From positions 1-64,000 of the forward strand of contig CAVRQQ010000010.1 of NCBI GenBank assembly GCA_963723355.1: DNA of 64,000 nt, given 5' to 3'. This stretch comes from JAFDBW01 sp963723355. GTDB taxonomy: Bacteria > Desulfobacterota > Desulfuromonadia > Desulfuromonadales > BM103. Below the pieces are notes generated by a model. That model was given only the letters and a program-made list of their open reading frames with translations. It did not search any database and was not told the origin of the DNA. How positions within the stretch are numbered: the first letter of the stretch is position 1; each line of letters starts with the position of its first letter. Shown piece after piece: positions 25,851 through 33,891 of this stretch. The position numbers and the translations under genes were made by a program.

Positions 25851-26888
25851 ATGAAACGGGTTCTTTTAATTCTGGTATTTCTGGGACTAGCCTTCCCAGT
25901 TATGGCCACCGATTATGTAGGCTCTGAAAAATGTTTCACCTGTCATGCAGAACAATTCAACCTCTGGCAGGCGAGCGGTCATCCATGGAAATTACGTAAG
26001 ATGGAGAAGGCACGCTACGCTAAACTTCCCCTCCCTCCCGGCTACAGTTGGGACGATGTAAGCTACGTGATTGGAGGAGCGAACAAGAAGGCTCGTTACA
26101 TTGACAAGAACGGCTATATCATCACTACTGCCAAAGACGGTTCCGAAGCGAAGACACAGTATAACCTGCAAGATGGTAGTTGGTCTTTCTATCACAAAGG
26201 AGAGAAGAAACCGTATAAGTGTGGCCCTTGCCATATGACTGCTTACAGTGCTGATGGTAATCAGGATGGCTTGGAAGGAATGATTGGCACCTGGGCTGAA
26301 GACGGTATCGGCTGCGAAGAATGCCACGGTCCTGGCAGGGATCACATCAAAAAGCCATCAAAGATGACCATTAAAATTGACCGAACCGCTGAGGCCTGTG
26401 GCAAATGTCATCAGCGTGGCGGCATGGGTCCTGAGCCTCCTGCGAGCGGTGGGTTTATCAAACATCACGAACAAATCAACGAGTTGAAGGCCGGAGTCCA
26501 CAAGGATTTAAGCTGCACCGAGTGCCATAATCCACACGACAGAGCGATAAATGCCAAGGACAACTGCGCCGAATGCCATAGTGAGGTTGCCGCAGCATAT
26601 GCCAAATCCCGGCACGGGATGCAAGGGACACGATGCATTGAATGCCATATGCCAAAAGCTTCAAAGTCAGCAATCAGTGTTGCCAGTTACATTGGTGATG
26701 TCAGAACGCATATTTTCAAAATAAACACTGATCCGAAAGCAAGCATGTTCAAAGAAGTAGAAGAAAAAGGCAAGAAGTCAACTTTTGCCCAAAACTACGT
26801 GACGGTCGAATATGCCTGTCTCAGTTGTCATGCCAGCCGTGATGCAGAGTGGGCAGCGAAGAATGCTAAGGGTTACCATAAAATGTAA
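25851..26888 (+). CDS. octaheme c-type cytochrome
   Basis: 345 residues, signal peptide (MKRVLLILVFLGLAFPVMA). Eight CXXCH heme sites: CFTCH, CGPCH, CEECH, CGKCH, CTECH, CAECH, CIECH and CLSCH. The first part (DYVGSEKCFTCHAEQFNLW) resembles the cytochrome c554/multiheme family starts. Many extra His residues could be distal ligands. Start at 25851 is supported by AAGGAGG eight bases upstream; the longer reading to 25818 lies before the signal peptide. A periplasmic electron carrier or oxidoreductase is likely; no partner membrane complex is adjacent. A strong terminator follows. Confidence 0.92.
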   Translation: MKRVLLILVFLGLAFPVMATDYVGSEKCFTCHAEQFNLWQASGHPWKLRKMEKARYAKLPLPPGYSWDDVSYVIGGANKKARYIDKNGYIITTAKDGSEAKTQYNLQDGSWSFYHKGEKKPYKCGPCHMTAYSADGNQDGLEGMIGTWAEDGIGCEECHGPGRDHIKKPSKMTIKIDRTAEACGKCHQRGGMGPEPPASGGFIKHHEQINELKAGVHKDLSCTECHNPHDRAINAKDNCAECHSEVAAAYAKSRHGMQGTRCIECHMPKASKSAISVASYIGDVRTHIFKINTDPKASMFKEVEEKGKKSTFAQNYVTVEYACLSCHASRDAEWAAKNAKGYHKM

Positions 26889-26918
26889 GAAATCAACTGA
26901 CGAATACAAATAATGAGT

Positions 26919-26950
26919 GGGGGTGGCAGATATCGCTGCCCCCTCTTTTT
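26919..26950 (+). terminator. Rho-independent terminator after the cytochrome gene
   Basis: GGGGGTGGCAG (26919-26929) pairs with CTGCCCCC (26936-26943) with one bulge, then TCTTTTTC. Confidence 0.8.
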
Positions 26951-26956
26951 CTCAAA

Positions 26957-27054
26957 AGTCACGACTTATGAGACGAAAATCAGCTTCTTATTGATAGAGG
27001 TATTCAGTAAGCTCTTTAATACACCGAATGACGGTCACCTGGGAAAGTGTGGCC
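26957..27054. repeat. dispersed intergenic repeat, copy B
   Basis: 98 bases starting AGTCACGACTTATGAGACGA, ending AAGTGTGGCC. Closest partner is copy A; it sits directly after the cytochrome terminator. The remainder to 27227 shows nothing recognisable. Confidence 0.65.
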
Positions 27055-27227
27055 ATTTATGGTTTTTCAGGATTTTTTTAAATAACCATATGAGCCACTA
27101 GGTTAGATGATAGACTGCTGGCATAGCTACTAAGACACATACCGTTTTAGCTTCAGTGTATCTGCTGAAATTACGTGTGTTTATTCTCTTCCCATTTTCT
27201 ACAAGGTGTTGATCGAGGATGTTTCAA

Positions 27228-27743
27228 ATGAAATTTTTTTTCGTTCTTGCAGTAACTCTCCAGTTTCTTTTGGCTTCGATTCCCTGCTTTGCAGCAGACG
27301 AGGTATTTATAACTAATTTTCCGGAAAGACTGATAACCCAAGATATCAATTCAATACCAAATACTGCACTGAGAAAGATGGAGAATGTTGAAGTTGGAAC
27401 ATTCACCAGTATGGAAGTTATCGATCTGTCGCCAAAATACCTGCTTGATACAGATGGATATACTAAAGCAAATGTCAGCTTGTTCGGATTTGCCAAAGCG
27501 AAGGATTTTGCCGATTGTCAAGTCGGCTTTGTCTTACTTCCCAATGAAGAAGCCATATGGAAAGCATGGCAAGTAGACCGGACAATGATTTTATCGAAAG
27601 AACTCAAGACCAAAGTGACTGATAAAACCAAATACTTTCAGGGGCAGATAGAGATAGATATCCATTTCCCGAGTTATATGGTTGGCTTTTTCAACACCTG
27701 CGCGACCAATGTCGAAGTCAATATGTACTCTTATCTAAAATAA
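27228..27743 (+). CDS. exported protein of unknown function
   Basis: About 171 residues with a signal peptide (MKFFFVLAVTLQFLLASI ... CFAAD). The mature chain is mixed alpha/beta in look (EVGTFTSMEVIDLSPKYLLD, ANVSLFGFAKAKDFADCQVG, GQIEIDIHFPSYMVGFFNTC) with three cysteines in the full product, two in the mature part. No family recognised. A second ATG nine bases upstream (27219) is possible; GAGG is better placed for 27228. Low-GC codon use like the rest of the island. A terminator follows. Confidence 0.6.
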   Translation: MKFFFVLAVTLQFLLASIPCFAADEVFITNFPERLITQDINSIPNTALRKMENVEVGTFTSMEVIDLSPKYLLDTDGYTKANVSLFGFAKAKDFADCQVGFVLLPNEEAIWKAWQVDRTMILSKELKTKVTDKTKYFQGQIEIDIHFPSYMVGFFNTCATNVEVNMYSYLK

Positions 27744-27791
27744 ACCTGTGTTCAGTTCACAAGTATCTCATTTCCTCGATCAATCAGACGC

Positions 27792-27830
27792 AAAAATGGC
27801 CTCTCCGAGAGGACGAGCCATTTTTATTTT
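27792..27830 (+). terminator. Rho-independent terminator
   Basis: AAAAATGGC ... GCCATTTTT outer stem with an inner CCTCT/AGAGG hairpin, ending in TTTTTATTTT. It serves the 27228 gene. Confidence 0.8.
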
Positions 27831-28165
27831 GCAGGGGTAACAACAATTTCGTATTTTAGCCAATCTGATCGCATTACGGCAGGTGTCAGAATAGTTGTCG
27901 CCTCATTATAAACTCTCCTTGGGCAGTCACAAAAAGCCACCTGCAATCGTGCAGATGGCTTGTCGTTAATCGGTTATGTTCCCAAAATTTCTTATTCACC
28001 AAGCAATTGAGACCCTCGCCGAGATACACAGACCGACCTAAAACATCAAAACACAGAGTGTCTCGGAAGTTGTGTCAGGAACTTTTCACCAGTCAAAACA
28101 ACCCAATGTGGGTAACTCTCAGAAACCGACCACTTACACCCTCGACTTCATGGGCCAAACGTGAG
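27831..28165. other. gene-free stretch with a second hairpin
   Basis: A hairpin AAGCCACCTGCA / TGCAGATGGCTT (27934-27961, one mismatch) resembles a terminator. The sequence at about 27832-27870 (GCAGGGGTAACAACAATTTC) echoes the segment after terminator copy 1. No coding frame is convincing. Confidence 0.4.
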
Positions 28166-28462
28166 CTAAAGGTTGTCATCTCGTGCGGAAAGACACTCGT
28201 ATCCACCCATCTCGAATTCACGGCAGATCCATGGTCGCGTCTCGTAGATCGTGCAAACCATGGTGTGTCGATCCAGGGCTTTACACCAGCCATCATCTAA
28301 CCGCGCCATGCTTCTCTCCCCCTGCGCATTGATCTCGATTAAATCATCAGGCACTTCGGTGTCGTTGAAGAGCATGGCTTCCTGGCGGCAACAGCAGGCC
28401 TCACAGTTTGCACAGGTCACCTCGAGATCAGGCAGAGATGCAAATTCGTCGATCATAAGCAC
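28166..28462 (-). CDS. YkgJ-family Cys-cluster protein
   Basis: 98 residues. CANCEACCCRQE at the N-terminus and CKALDRHTMVCTIYETRPWIC, then FEMGGYEC, form the YkgJ/UPF0153 Cys pattern (CxxCxxCC ... C ... CxIYxxRPxxCRxF) thought to bind zinc or an Fe-S cluster. Length is on the short side of the family. Start at 28462 or the ATG at 28456. Isolated between the island and DUF4301. Function unknown. Confidence 0.8.
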   Translation of the reverse strand: MLMIDEFASLPDLEVTCANCEACCCRQEAMLFNDTEVPDDLIEINAQGERSMARLDDGWCKALDRHTMVCTIYETRPWICREFEMGGYECLSARDDNL

Positions 28463-28538
28463 CTTTGTTTTATTGCTATAACTAGCGATTTCTTGTCAGT
28501 AGGCAAAAGAACAGGCCAGGGAAAATGACCTGCTCGCC

Positions 28539-30041
28539 TTATTTCCCCTGATGTGCCGGACGCAACAGGTCGAAGACCGTTTTGACCGGGTTGAAGGCTT
28601 CAGGAGGGATTTCGACAAACAGGGTATGCCAGCCGGCCATGCCGCCGTTCCACAGGCCGGGCAGCTCCAGGACGCGAAGGTCTCTGTCGTCCTGGTGCTT
28701 TTTGGTGATGATCACGGCATTGTGATCGACGAAGCGAGTCAAGTCATAGGGTCTACCCCGCCAGTCCCGCACGCCGCAGGCCATGTCAACCGGGTTGAAA
28801 TGGGTGGCATTTGACAGGATAGCGCCTTGCCCGGGAGCGCTTTTATCAATCTGGGCCGCCTCGACGATCTGCCTGGTCATCCGCCCCTGTTTGTCGCGTA
28901 CCCAGAAAGGTCCGCCGCCTGGTTCGCCGCTGTTCGGCACCATGCCGCAAACCCGGATCGGCCTGTCCAGCTCTTTGATCAGGGCCTGGTTGTCGCTGGC
29001 CGGCGACACTTCGGTCTGCAAGCGGTCGACTAGAAAGCTGATGGCCAGTTCGCGGATTACGGGATCTTTCGGTTGACCCTGCAGGGCCTTGAGCAGTGCG
29101 TGCTGCTCCTCCTGGATCTCGAGCAGGTAGCCGGTCAGGAGCCTGGTCCAGGTCAGGTTGGCCTGTTTCCGTGCATCGGGGACGACATTATCAATGTTGC
29201 GCACCAGCAGGATGTCAGCCGCAAGGTCGTTGAGATTTTCCACCAGGGCACCGTGGCCACCGTGGCGCAGGACCAGTTGGCCGTTGGCATCGCGCAGCGG
29301 TTGTCCAGAGGCGTCCAGAACCAGAGTGTCGGTCGATGGTTTCTGTTCCGAGTAGGTGACTCTGAAATGACAGCCGTAGGTATCTTCGAGAGTTTTGAGC
29401 CAGGCGGAGAGTTGCGCTTTGAACAGCGGCAGGTGCTCGGGCGATACCGTGAAGTGCAGGTCAACGTCACTGTCAAGGCCACTCAGCAGGGCCGCTTCCG
29501 CGAGATGTTCGATGAATGGCGTGCGGGCGCCATCGACGGCCTTATGAAAAGCCAGCAGCCCCTTGGGCAGGAGGGCATAGCTGAGGCCGCAGGGGTCGAG
29601 CAGATAGCCGGTTATCAGCGCCAGGTCGCGGGCGGCCACTGCCTGGGACAAATCCTGCCCGTCTTCAGCCATGGCTTTTTGCAGGTCCGGGTAAAATGCG
29701 AACTTGCAAAGATTGTCGAGAAAACGTTGCAGATCTGCATCGATCTGGCTGTCCGACTCACCGGTCTGGGCTTTGCGGAGTTGCCTGAACATGCGTGAAG
29801 CGGCCCCCGAGGCCGGGACAAAACGGAGGAGTCGGCCTGCAGCAGAAGCTTTTTCGAAGGCCCTGTTCAGCCGGGCGTGAGCTTCAGGCCGAATCTGAAT
29901 GATGCCGTCAGCTGCAACACAGGGGCGTTCCAACTTGATGTCAACCTGTCCGGTACGCAGCAGGTTGATCTGGCGGGCGGCTTTCGCCGGGTCGATGCCG
30001 AGGCGCTTGAGCTGGTTCAGGTCTTCGGTGGAAAAATTCAT
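28539..30041 (-). CDS. DUF4301 family protein
   Basis: 500 residues matching the DUF4301 family. The LRFVPASGAASRMFRQL loop near residue 75 resembles the glycine-rich loop of nucleotidyltransferases, and ILVRNIDNVVPD, ICGMVPNSGEPGGGPFWV and NPVDMACGVRDWRGRPYDL are strongly patterned. A sugar- or nucleotide-transferase-like activity is suspected from the fold-like motifs only; the biochemical function is not known to me. It ends the minus-strand run starting with dctP, 21 bases after the Usp gene, so it may be co-transcribed. Confidence 0.8.
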   Translation of the reverse strand: MNFSTEDLNQLKRLGIDPAKAARQINLLRTGQVDIKLERPCVAADGIIQIRPEAHARLNRAFEKASAAGRLLRFVPASGAASRMFRQLRKAQTGESDSQIDADLQRFLDNLCKFAFYPDLQKAMAEDGQDLSQAVAARDLALITGYLLDPCGLSYALLPKGLLAFHKAVDGARTPFIEHLAEAALLSGLDSDVDLHFTVSPEHLPLFKAQLSAWLKTLEDTYGCHFRVTYSEQKPSTDTLVLDASGQPLRDANGQLVLRHGGHGALVENLNDLAADILLVRNIDNVVPDARKQANLTWTRLLTGYLLEIQEEQHALLKALQGQPKDPVIRELAISFLVDRLQTEVSPASDNQALIKELDRPIRVCGMVPNSGEPGGGPFWVRDKQGRMTRQIVEAAQIDKSAPGQGAILSNATHFNPVDMACGVRDWRGRPYDLTRFVDHNAVIITKKHQDDRDLRVLELPGLWNGGMAGWHTLFVEIPPEAFNPVKTVFDLLRPAHQGK

Positions 30042-30062
30042 GATTCCCCCTGCCGGAAAAGA

Positions 30063-30491
30063 TCAGAAGAGCAGGACCGGGCAGGCCACGTTGTGCAGGA
30101 CGTAATTGGCGATCGAGCCGAACAGCACATCGCGGATCTCCCCGGTACTCTCGCGTCGGCCGATGACCATGAGCTGAAAGGCTTCTTCATTTGCGACTCT
30201 GCAGATCGTTTGTCGGGGCGAACCGAATTCGAGCCGGGCTTCGACTTTAAAGCCAGCCTCTTCGAGAGCTTTGGCCCGCTCATCGAGAACCAGTTGCCCG
30301 GCCTTGCCGGCATTTTCACGGACCATGTTGATCTGGAAATCGGGGATCATGCGATAGGCAAGCTTGTCGACATCAACAACGTGCAGCAGGGTCAATTGTT
30401 GAGGGAAGCGTTCTTTCAGGGTAATGATTTTTTCCAGCGTGCGCCCCGCAGTTTTGGAGCCATCGACCGGAATCAGGATTTTCGTTTCCAT
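30063..30491 (-). CDS. universal stress protein (UspA family)
   Basis: 142 residues with the Usp fold: IPVDGSKTAGRTLEKII at the N-terminus and GRRESTGEIRDVLFGSIANY at the C-terminus, a near match to the ATP-binding GxxG-x9-GS motif but with Glu in place of the second Gly and one extra residue. It lies 68 bases downstream of dctM on the same strand. In halophiles a Usp (TeaD) encoded with a TRAP transporter regulates uptake, so a similar link is plausible here. Confidence 0.88.
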   Translation of the reverse strand: METKILIPVDGSKTAGRTLEKIITLKERFPQQLTLLHVVDVDKLAYRMIPDFQINMVRENAGKAGQLVLDERAKALEEAGFKVEARLEFGSPRQTICRVANEEAFQLMVIGRRESTGEIRDVLFGSIANYVLHNVACPVLLF

Positions 30492-30559
30492 CGCAACCTC
30501 CGTTTTCAGTGACTAATGACTGACCGCCCGGAGCGGGACCCGGTCAGAGCTCATGATGC

Positions 30560-31852
30560 TCAAGGCGTTGGATAAACCCACCTGGGCAGGAACAGCACCA
30601 GGTCGGGCCAGAACGTCAGAACCAGCAGGATGGCAATCTGGATCAGCAGGAAAGGCAAAACCGCCTTGGAGACGTAGATCAGGTCGCGGTCGGCGACCGC
30701 GCCGGAGATATAGAGACTGACGCCGAGCGGTGGCGTGCAATAGCCAATGCCTAGGTTGAGTGTCATCAGCAGGCCGAAATGCATGGTGTCGATACCAAAG
30801 CGCGAGAGCAGTGGCAAAAAGATCGGCGTCAGGATCAGGGTCGCGGAAATGATGTCCATGAACATGCCGATGATCAGCAGCAGGATATTCACCGAAAGCA
30901 GGAACACCCAGGGTGTCTGGATATTTTCGACTACGGCGTTTGCGATCTGGCCGGGGATCTGCTCGAATGTCAGGTATTCACCGAACACCGAAGCGCCGGC
31001 GACGATCACCAGCAGCGTCGCCGAAGTGATCGCTGAAGAGATGACAACATTTTTCACGTCGCGCAGCTTCAGGTCGCGATGGATACAGATCTCAACGACG
31101 AAAGCGTAAAAGCAGGCGACCACGGCTGCTTCGTTGGCGGTGAAATATCCCGAGTAGATACCGCCGAAAATCAGCACCGGCAGCATCAGCGCCCAGATGC
31201 TTTCGCGTACGACGGCGATGAACTCCCTGAAACTCGGGCGCGGGATGGTATCGGCTTCGTTGCGCTTGCAGAAGAAGTAGGCGTAGAGCGACATGAAAAT
31301 GATGATCAGAAGCCCCGGAACGAATCCGGTCAGAAAGAGCGCCTCAAGCGGGTCGTTGCTGACCATGGCATAAAGGATCATCGCGATCGATGGCGGGATG
31401 ATAACGCCGAGGATCGGCGCTGTGGTCATGATGCCGACGGAGAACTTCTCGTCGTAGTTGTGTTTAAGCAGCGCCGGAATCATGAAGCCGCCGATGGCGA
31501 CTACAGTGGCCACCGTCGAACCGGAAATGGCGCCGAAGAAGCCGCAGGCCAGAACGCCGGCAATGGCCAGTCCGCCAGGCAGAAAGCCGACCAGGGCGTT
31601 GGCCGTCTTGATCAGTTTTGCAACGATACTGCCAGTGGTCATGATATTGCCGCAGAGGACGAAGAAGAGCACTACGATCAGGGCAAACTTGTCCATGCTG
31701 CGGTAGAGGACCTCGACAACGATCTGCGGATCAATCCCGGCAATCCAGACCAGGCCGACCATACCGGTGAAGAAGAGCGCCATGAACACCGGGACTGTCG
31801 AGGCCAGGCAGCCGATCAGAAGCGCCAGTATGACGAGGTAGTTGGTCTCCAT
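30560..31852 (-). CDS. dctM: TRAP transporter large permease subunit
   Basis: 430 residues, about 12 hydrophobic helices, DctM/YiaN family. Recognisable: GGLAIAGVLACGFFGAISGSTVAT and GVIIPPSIAMILYAMV. The large subunit forms the Na+-coupled channel for organic anions. The ATG overlaps the dctQ stop by four bases (ATGA), so the longer reading to 31978 is rejected. Substrate not predictable from sequence. Confidence 0.93.
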   Translation of the reverse strand: METNYLVILALLIGCLASTVPVFMALFFTGMVGLVWIAGIDPQIVVEVLYRSMDKFALIVVLFFVLCGNIMTTGSIVAKLIKTANALVGFLPGGLAIAGVLACGFFGAISGSTVATVVAIGGFMIPALLKHNYDEKFSVGIMTTAPILGVIIPPSIAMILYAMVSNDPLEALFLTGFVPGLLIIIFMSLYAYFFCKRNEADTIPRPSFREFIAVVRESIWALMLPVLIFGGIYSGYFTANEAAVVACFYAFVVEICIHRDLKLRDVKNVVISSAITSATLLVIVAGASVFGEYLTFEQIPGQIANAVVENIQTPWVFLLSVNILLLIIGMFMDIISATLILTPIFLPLLSRFGIDTMHFGLLMTLNLGIGYCTPPLGVSLYISGAVADRDLIYVSKAVLPFLLIQIAILLVLTFWPDLVLFLPRWVYPTP

Positions 31853-32373
31853 CAGGCCTCCCCATCCCTGGTCGGCGGCTTGCTGAGGTCGATGCCGAAC
31901 CAGTCTTCGACCATGACGATCAGGGTGCGGATGAACATCATTACACCCATGACCGGGAACAAGGCATAGAAATACCACTCGGGGATCTGCAGGGACGCGG
32001 TTTTGGCGAACTGGTCATTGTAGACCAGGACGGCCAGGGAGCTGCCGAGGTACACCATTAAGCCGGAAAAAACCAGCACCCCGAGGTGATTAAGCAGGGT
32101 CAGCGGTTTCTTCATGAACGGAAAGAGTTGCGGCAGGGCATCGATGCGGATCAGCGAGCGATTACGGATCGCTGCAATGCAGCCGACATAGGTGGTGAAG
32201 AAGATAGTCTTGCGGACCACCTCGTCCGACCAGTACAGGTTTACGTCGCTGGTCAGTTTGCGCAGCATAACGTTGGCGATTGCCACCAGCAGGGCGACCA
32301 TCACCGTGATGAAGAGACTCCAGTCTTCAAAAAAGGCAAAGGTGCGATGAATGTGGTAAACGAGTTTCTTCAT
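31852..32373 (-). CDS. dctQ: TRAP transporter small permease subunit
   Basis: 173 residues, four hydrophobic segments; the SLFITVMVALLVAIANVMLR first helix and the YWSDEVVRKTIFFTTYVG motif are typical of DctQ. It couples to dctM by a 4-base overlap. Separated from dctP by a terminator-like hairpin, which would lower its expression relative to the binding protein. Confidence 0.92.
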   Translation of the reverse strand: MKKLVYHIHRTFAFFEDWSLFITVMVALLVAIANVMLRKLTSDVNLYWSDEVVRKTIFFTTYVGCIAAIRNRSLIRIDALPQLFPFMKKPLTLLNHLGVLVFSGLMVYLGSSLAVLVYNDQFAKTASLQIPEWYFYALFPVMGVMMFIRTLIVMVEDWFGIDLSKPPTRDGEA

Positions 32374-32415
32374 TATTGCTCAACAAATGGCCCTGAAACA
32401 GTAATCACTGCTGAT

Positions 32416-32451
32416 AAAAAAACGACCGGGAAGAAGGCTTCTCCCCGGTCG
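32416..32451 (-). terminator. attenuating terminator between dctP and dctQ
   Basis: On the minus strand the stem CGACCGGG/CCCGGTCG (plus-strand 32423-32430 and 32444-32451) is followed by seven T (32416-32422). Placed 33 bases after the dctP stop and about 40 before the dctQ start, it probably lets only part of transcription continue. Confidence 0.8.
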
Positions 32452-32483
32452 CTGAATATAGCGGGTTTCGCTCAAAGAATCAA

Positions 32484-33527
32484 TTATTTGAGCTCAGCCT
32501 GAACCTTTTTGAAATAATCCATGCCGATCTTCTCGCCCCAGGACTGGTAGACCGGTGCAACCATGTCGATCAGCTGCTGCTTCTCGGCGTCAGAGAGCTT
32601 GTGGAAGGCAACGCCGGCTTCCTTGGCCTTGGCAACCTGGTCCTCATGCTGCTTGCGGGTGAGCTCGCGGGTCTTGGCGCTTTCCTCGACGATCGCAGTC
32701 ATCAGGATCTGCTGCAGGTCGGCGGGCAGTTTTTCAAACCAGCGCTTGTTCATCAGGTGGATGAAGAGGCCCTGGGCATAGTCGAGTTCGGTGAAGTTCT
32801 TGGCGATGGTGAACTTCTTGGTGATGTTACAGACGATCGCAGTGTGGTCGAGACCAGTGATGACACCTGTCTGCAGAGCCTGGGGGACGTCCGGCCATGG
32901 CATGACTGTGAACTTGAGACCCCATGCCTTGTAGAAGTCGGCGTTGACCGGAGCTTCGGCGATGCGGAAGTTGACCTTCTTGGCATCGGCAATCGTGTTG
33001 ACCGGCTCGGTGGTCGCCCAGCCGTAGGGGCCGTAACCGGTGACGTCAACCGTCATGATGCCGCCGCCCAGGGCGCTTTCGGAAAAGGGCTTCCAGAGCT
33101 CCGGCGTGTTGCGGAACTTGTCGAGCTTGTCAAAGGTATCGACAACATAGGGGAGGTTGACGATGCCGAGGGTGTCAGCCACGTTTGCGGCAGCAACCGA
33201 TGAGCTCAACATGCCGTGTACGGCGCCGAGCTTGAGCTTGTTGATAACGTCCTTTTCACCACCCAGCTGGGCCAGGGGACGGAAGTCTACATACAGGCGA
33301 CCCTTGGAGTCTTCCCAGACACGGTCGCGCAGGCGATAGCCGAAGCCGACACCTTCAATAACCGGGTGGGAGATGTTGGACAGGATGTAGGTGTATTCGG
33401 CGCCGCTCGGGTCGAACTTGGCCTTCCAGGCTGCCAGGGGGTCCTTCTTTTCCTCAGCGAGTCCTGCACCAACGCCGAAGACCAGGGTGAGACAGAGAGT
33501 CATTACCAGCAAAGCCAATCTTTTCAT
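32484..33527 (-). CDS. dctP: TRAP transporter substrate-binding protein
   Basis: 347 residues with a signal peptide (MKRLALLVMTLCLTLVFGVG ... GLAEE). The DctP pattern is clear: DFRPLAQLGGEKDVINKLKLG, KVNFRIAEAPVNADFYKAWG (the ligand-anchoring Arg region) and MPWPDVPQALQTGVITGLD. Such proteins bind carboxylates, ectoine or related anions; ligand unknown. First gene of dctPQM-usp-DUF4301. Confidence 0.92.
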   Translation of the reverse strand: MKRLALLVMTLCLTLVFGVGAGLAEEKKDPLAAWKAKFDPSGAEYTYILSNISHPVIEGVGFGYRLRDRVWEDSKGRLYVDFRPLAQLGGEKDVINKLKLGAVHGMLSSSVAAANVADTLGIVNLPYVVDTFDKLDKFRNTPELWKPFSESALGGGIMTVDVTGYGPYGWATTEPVNTIADAKKVNFRIAEAPVNADFYKAWGLKFTVMPWPDVPQALQTGVITGLDHTAIVCNITKKFTIAKNFTELDYAQGLFIHLMNKRWFEKLPADLQQILMTAIVEESAKTRELTRKQHEDQVAKAKEAGVAFHKLSDAEKQQLIDMVAPVYQSWGEKIGMDYFKKVQAELK

Positions 33528-33891
33528 GTTTACCGCTCCTTTATGGGGTTAATAAAACCAGAACTGATAAATATAGGCTCAACATCGTAAAACAAACCCC
33601 GTTTTATTAAAAGTATTTTTTAGTGAAAACGCCTCTAAAGGGGCACATTTCACGGTTTTTTATGGTAAATATTAGGAGGGGTCAATCTTTCATAGCTTTT
33701 TTTGTTGTGTCTATCCCTGACATAATATAAAAACAATATATATATTTATTTGAATGTAGTGGTTCGCCACTGTCTAACAATTGATGTGACTGAATTTAAT
33801 TTTTTTCTGAGTGCGTTGATTTCTCATGATCAGTGTATCCGTATCCAGGGAAGTCAAGGCGCACAATGACAGTCAAAAGGCAGGCAAGGCA
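33528..33891. other. AT-rich divergent promoter region
   Basis: 364 bases between dctP (minus) and the tolC-like gene (plus), including an in-frame 22-codon extension of the latter that precedes the signal peptide. AT-rich blocks around 33717-33760 are promoter-like, but no -35/-10 pair is clear enough to mark. Confidence 0.4.

Noticed and set aside
22477..27054. CRISPR array
   Set aside because: The three repeats are far apart (2 kb or more), long and diverged, without regular spacers.
28007..28300. 97-residue plus-strand ORF
   Set aside because: It overlaps the YkgJ-type minus gene and shows no domain or ribosome site.
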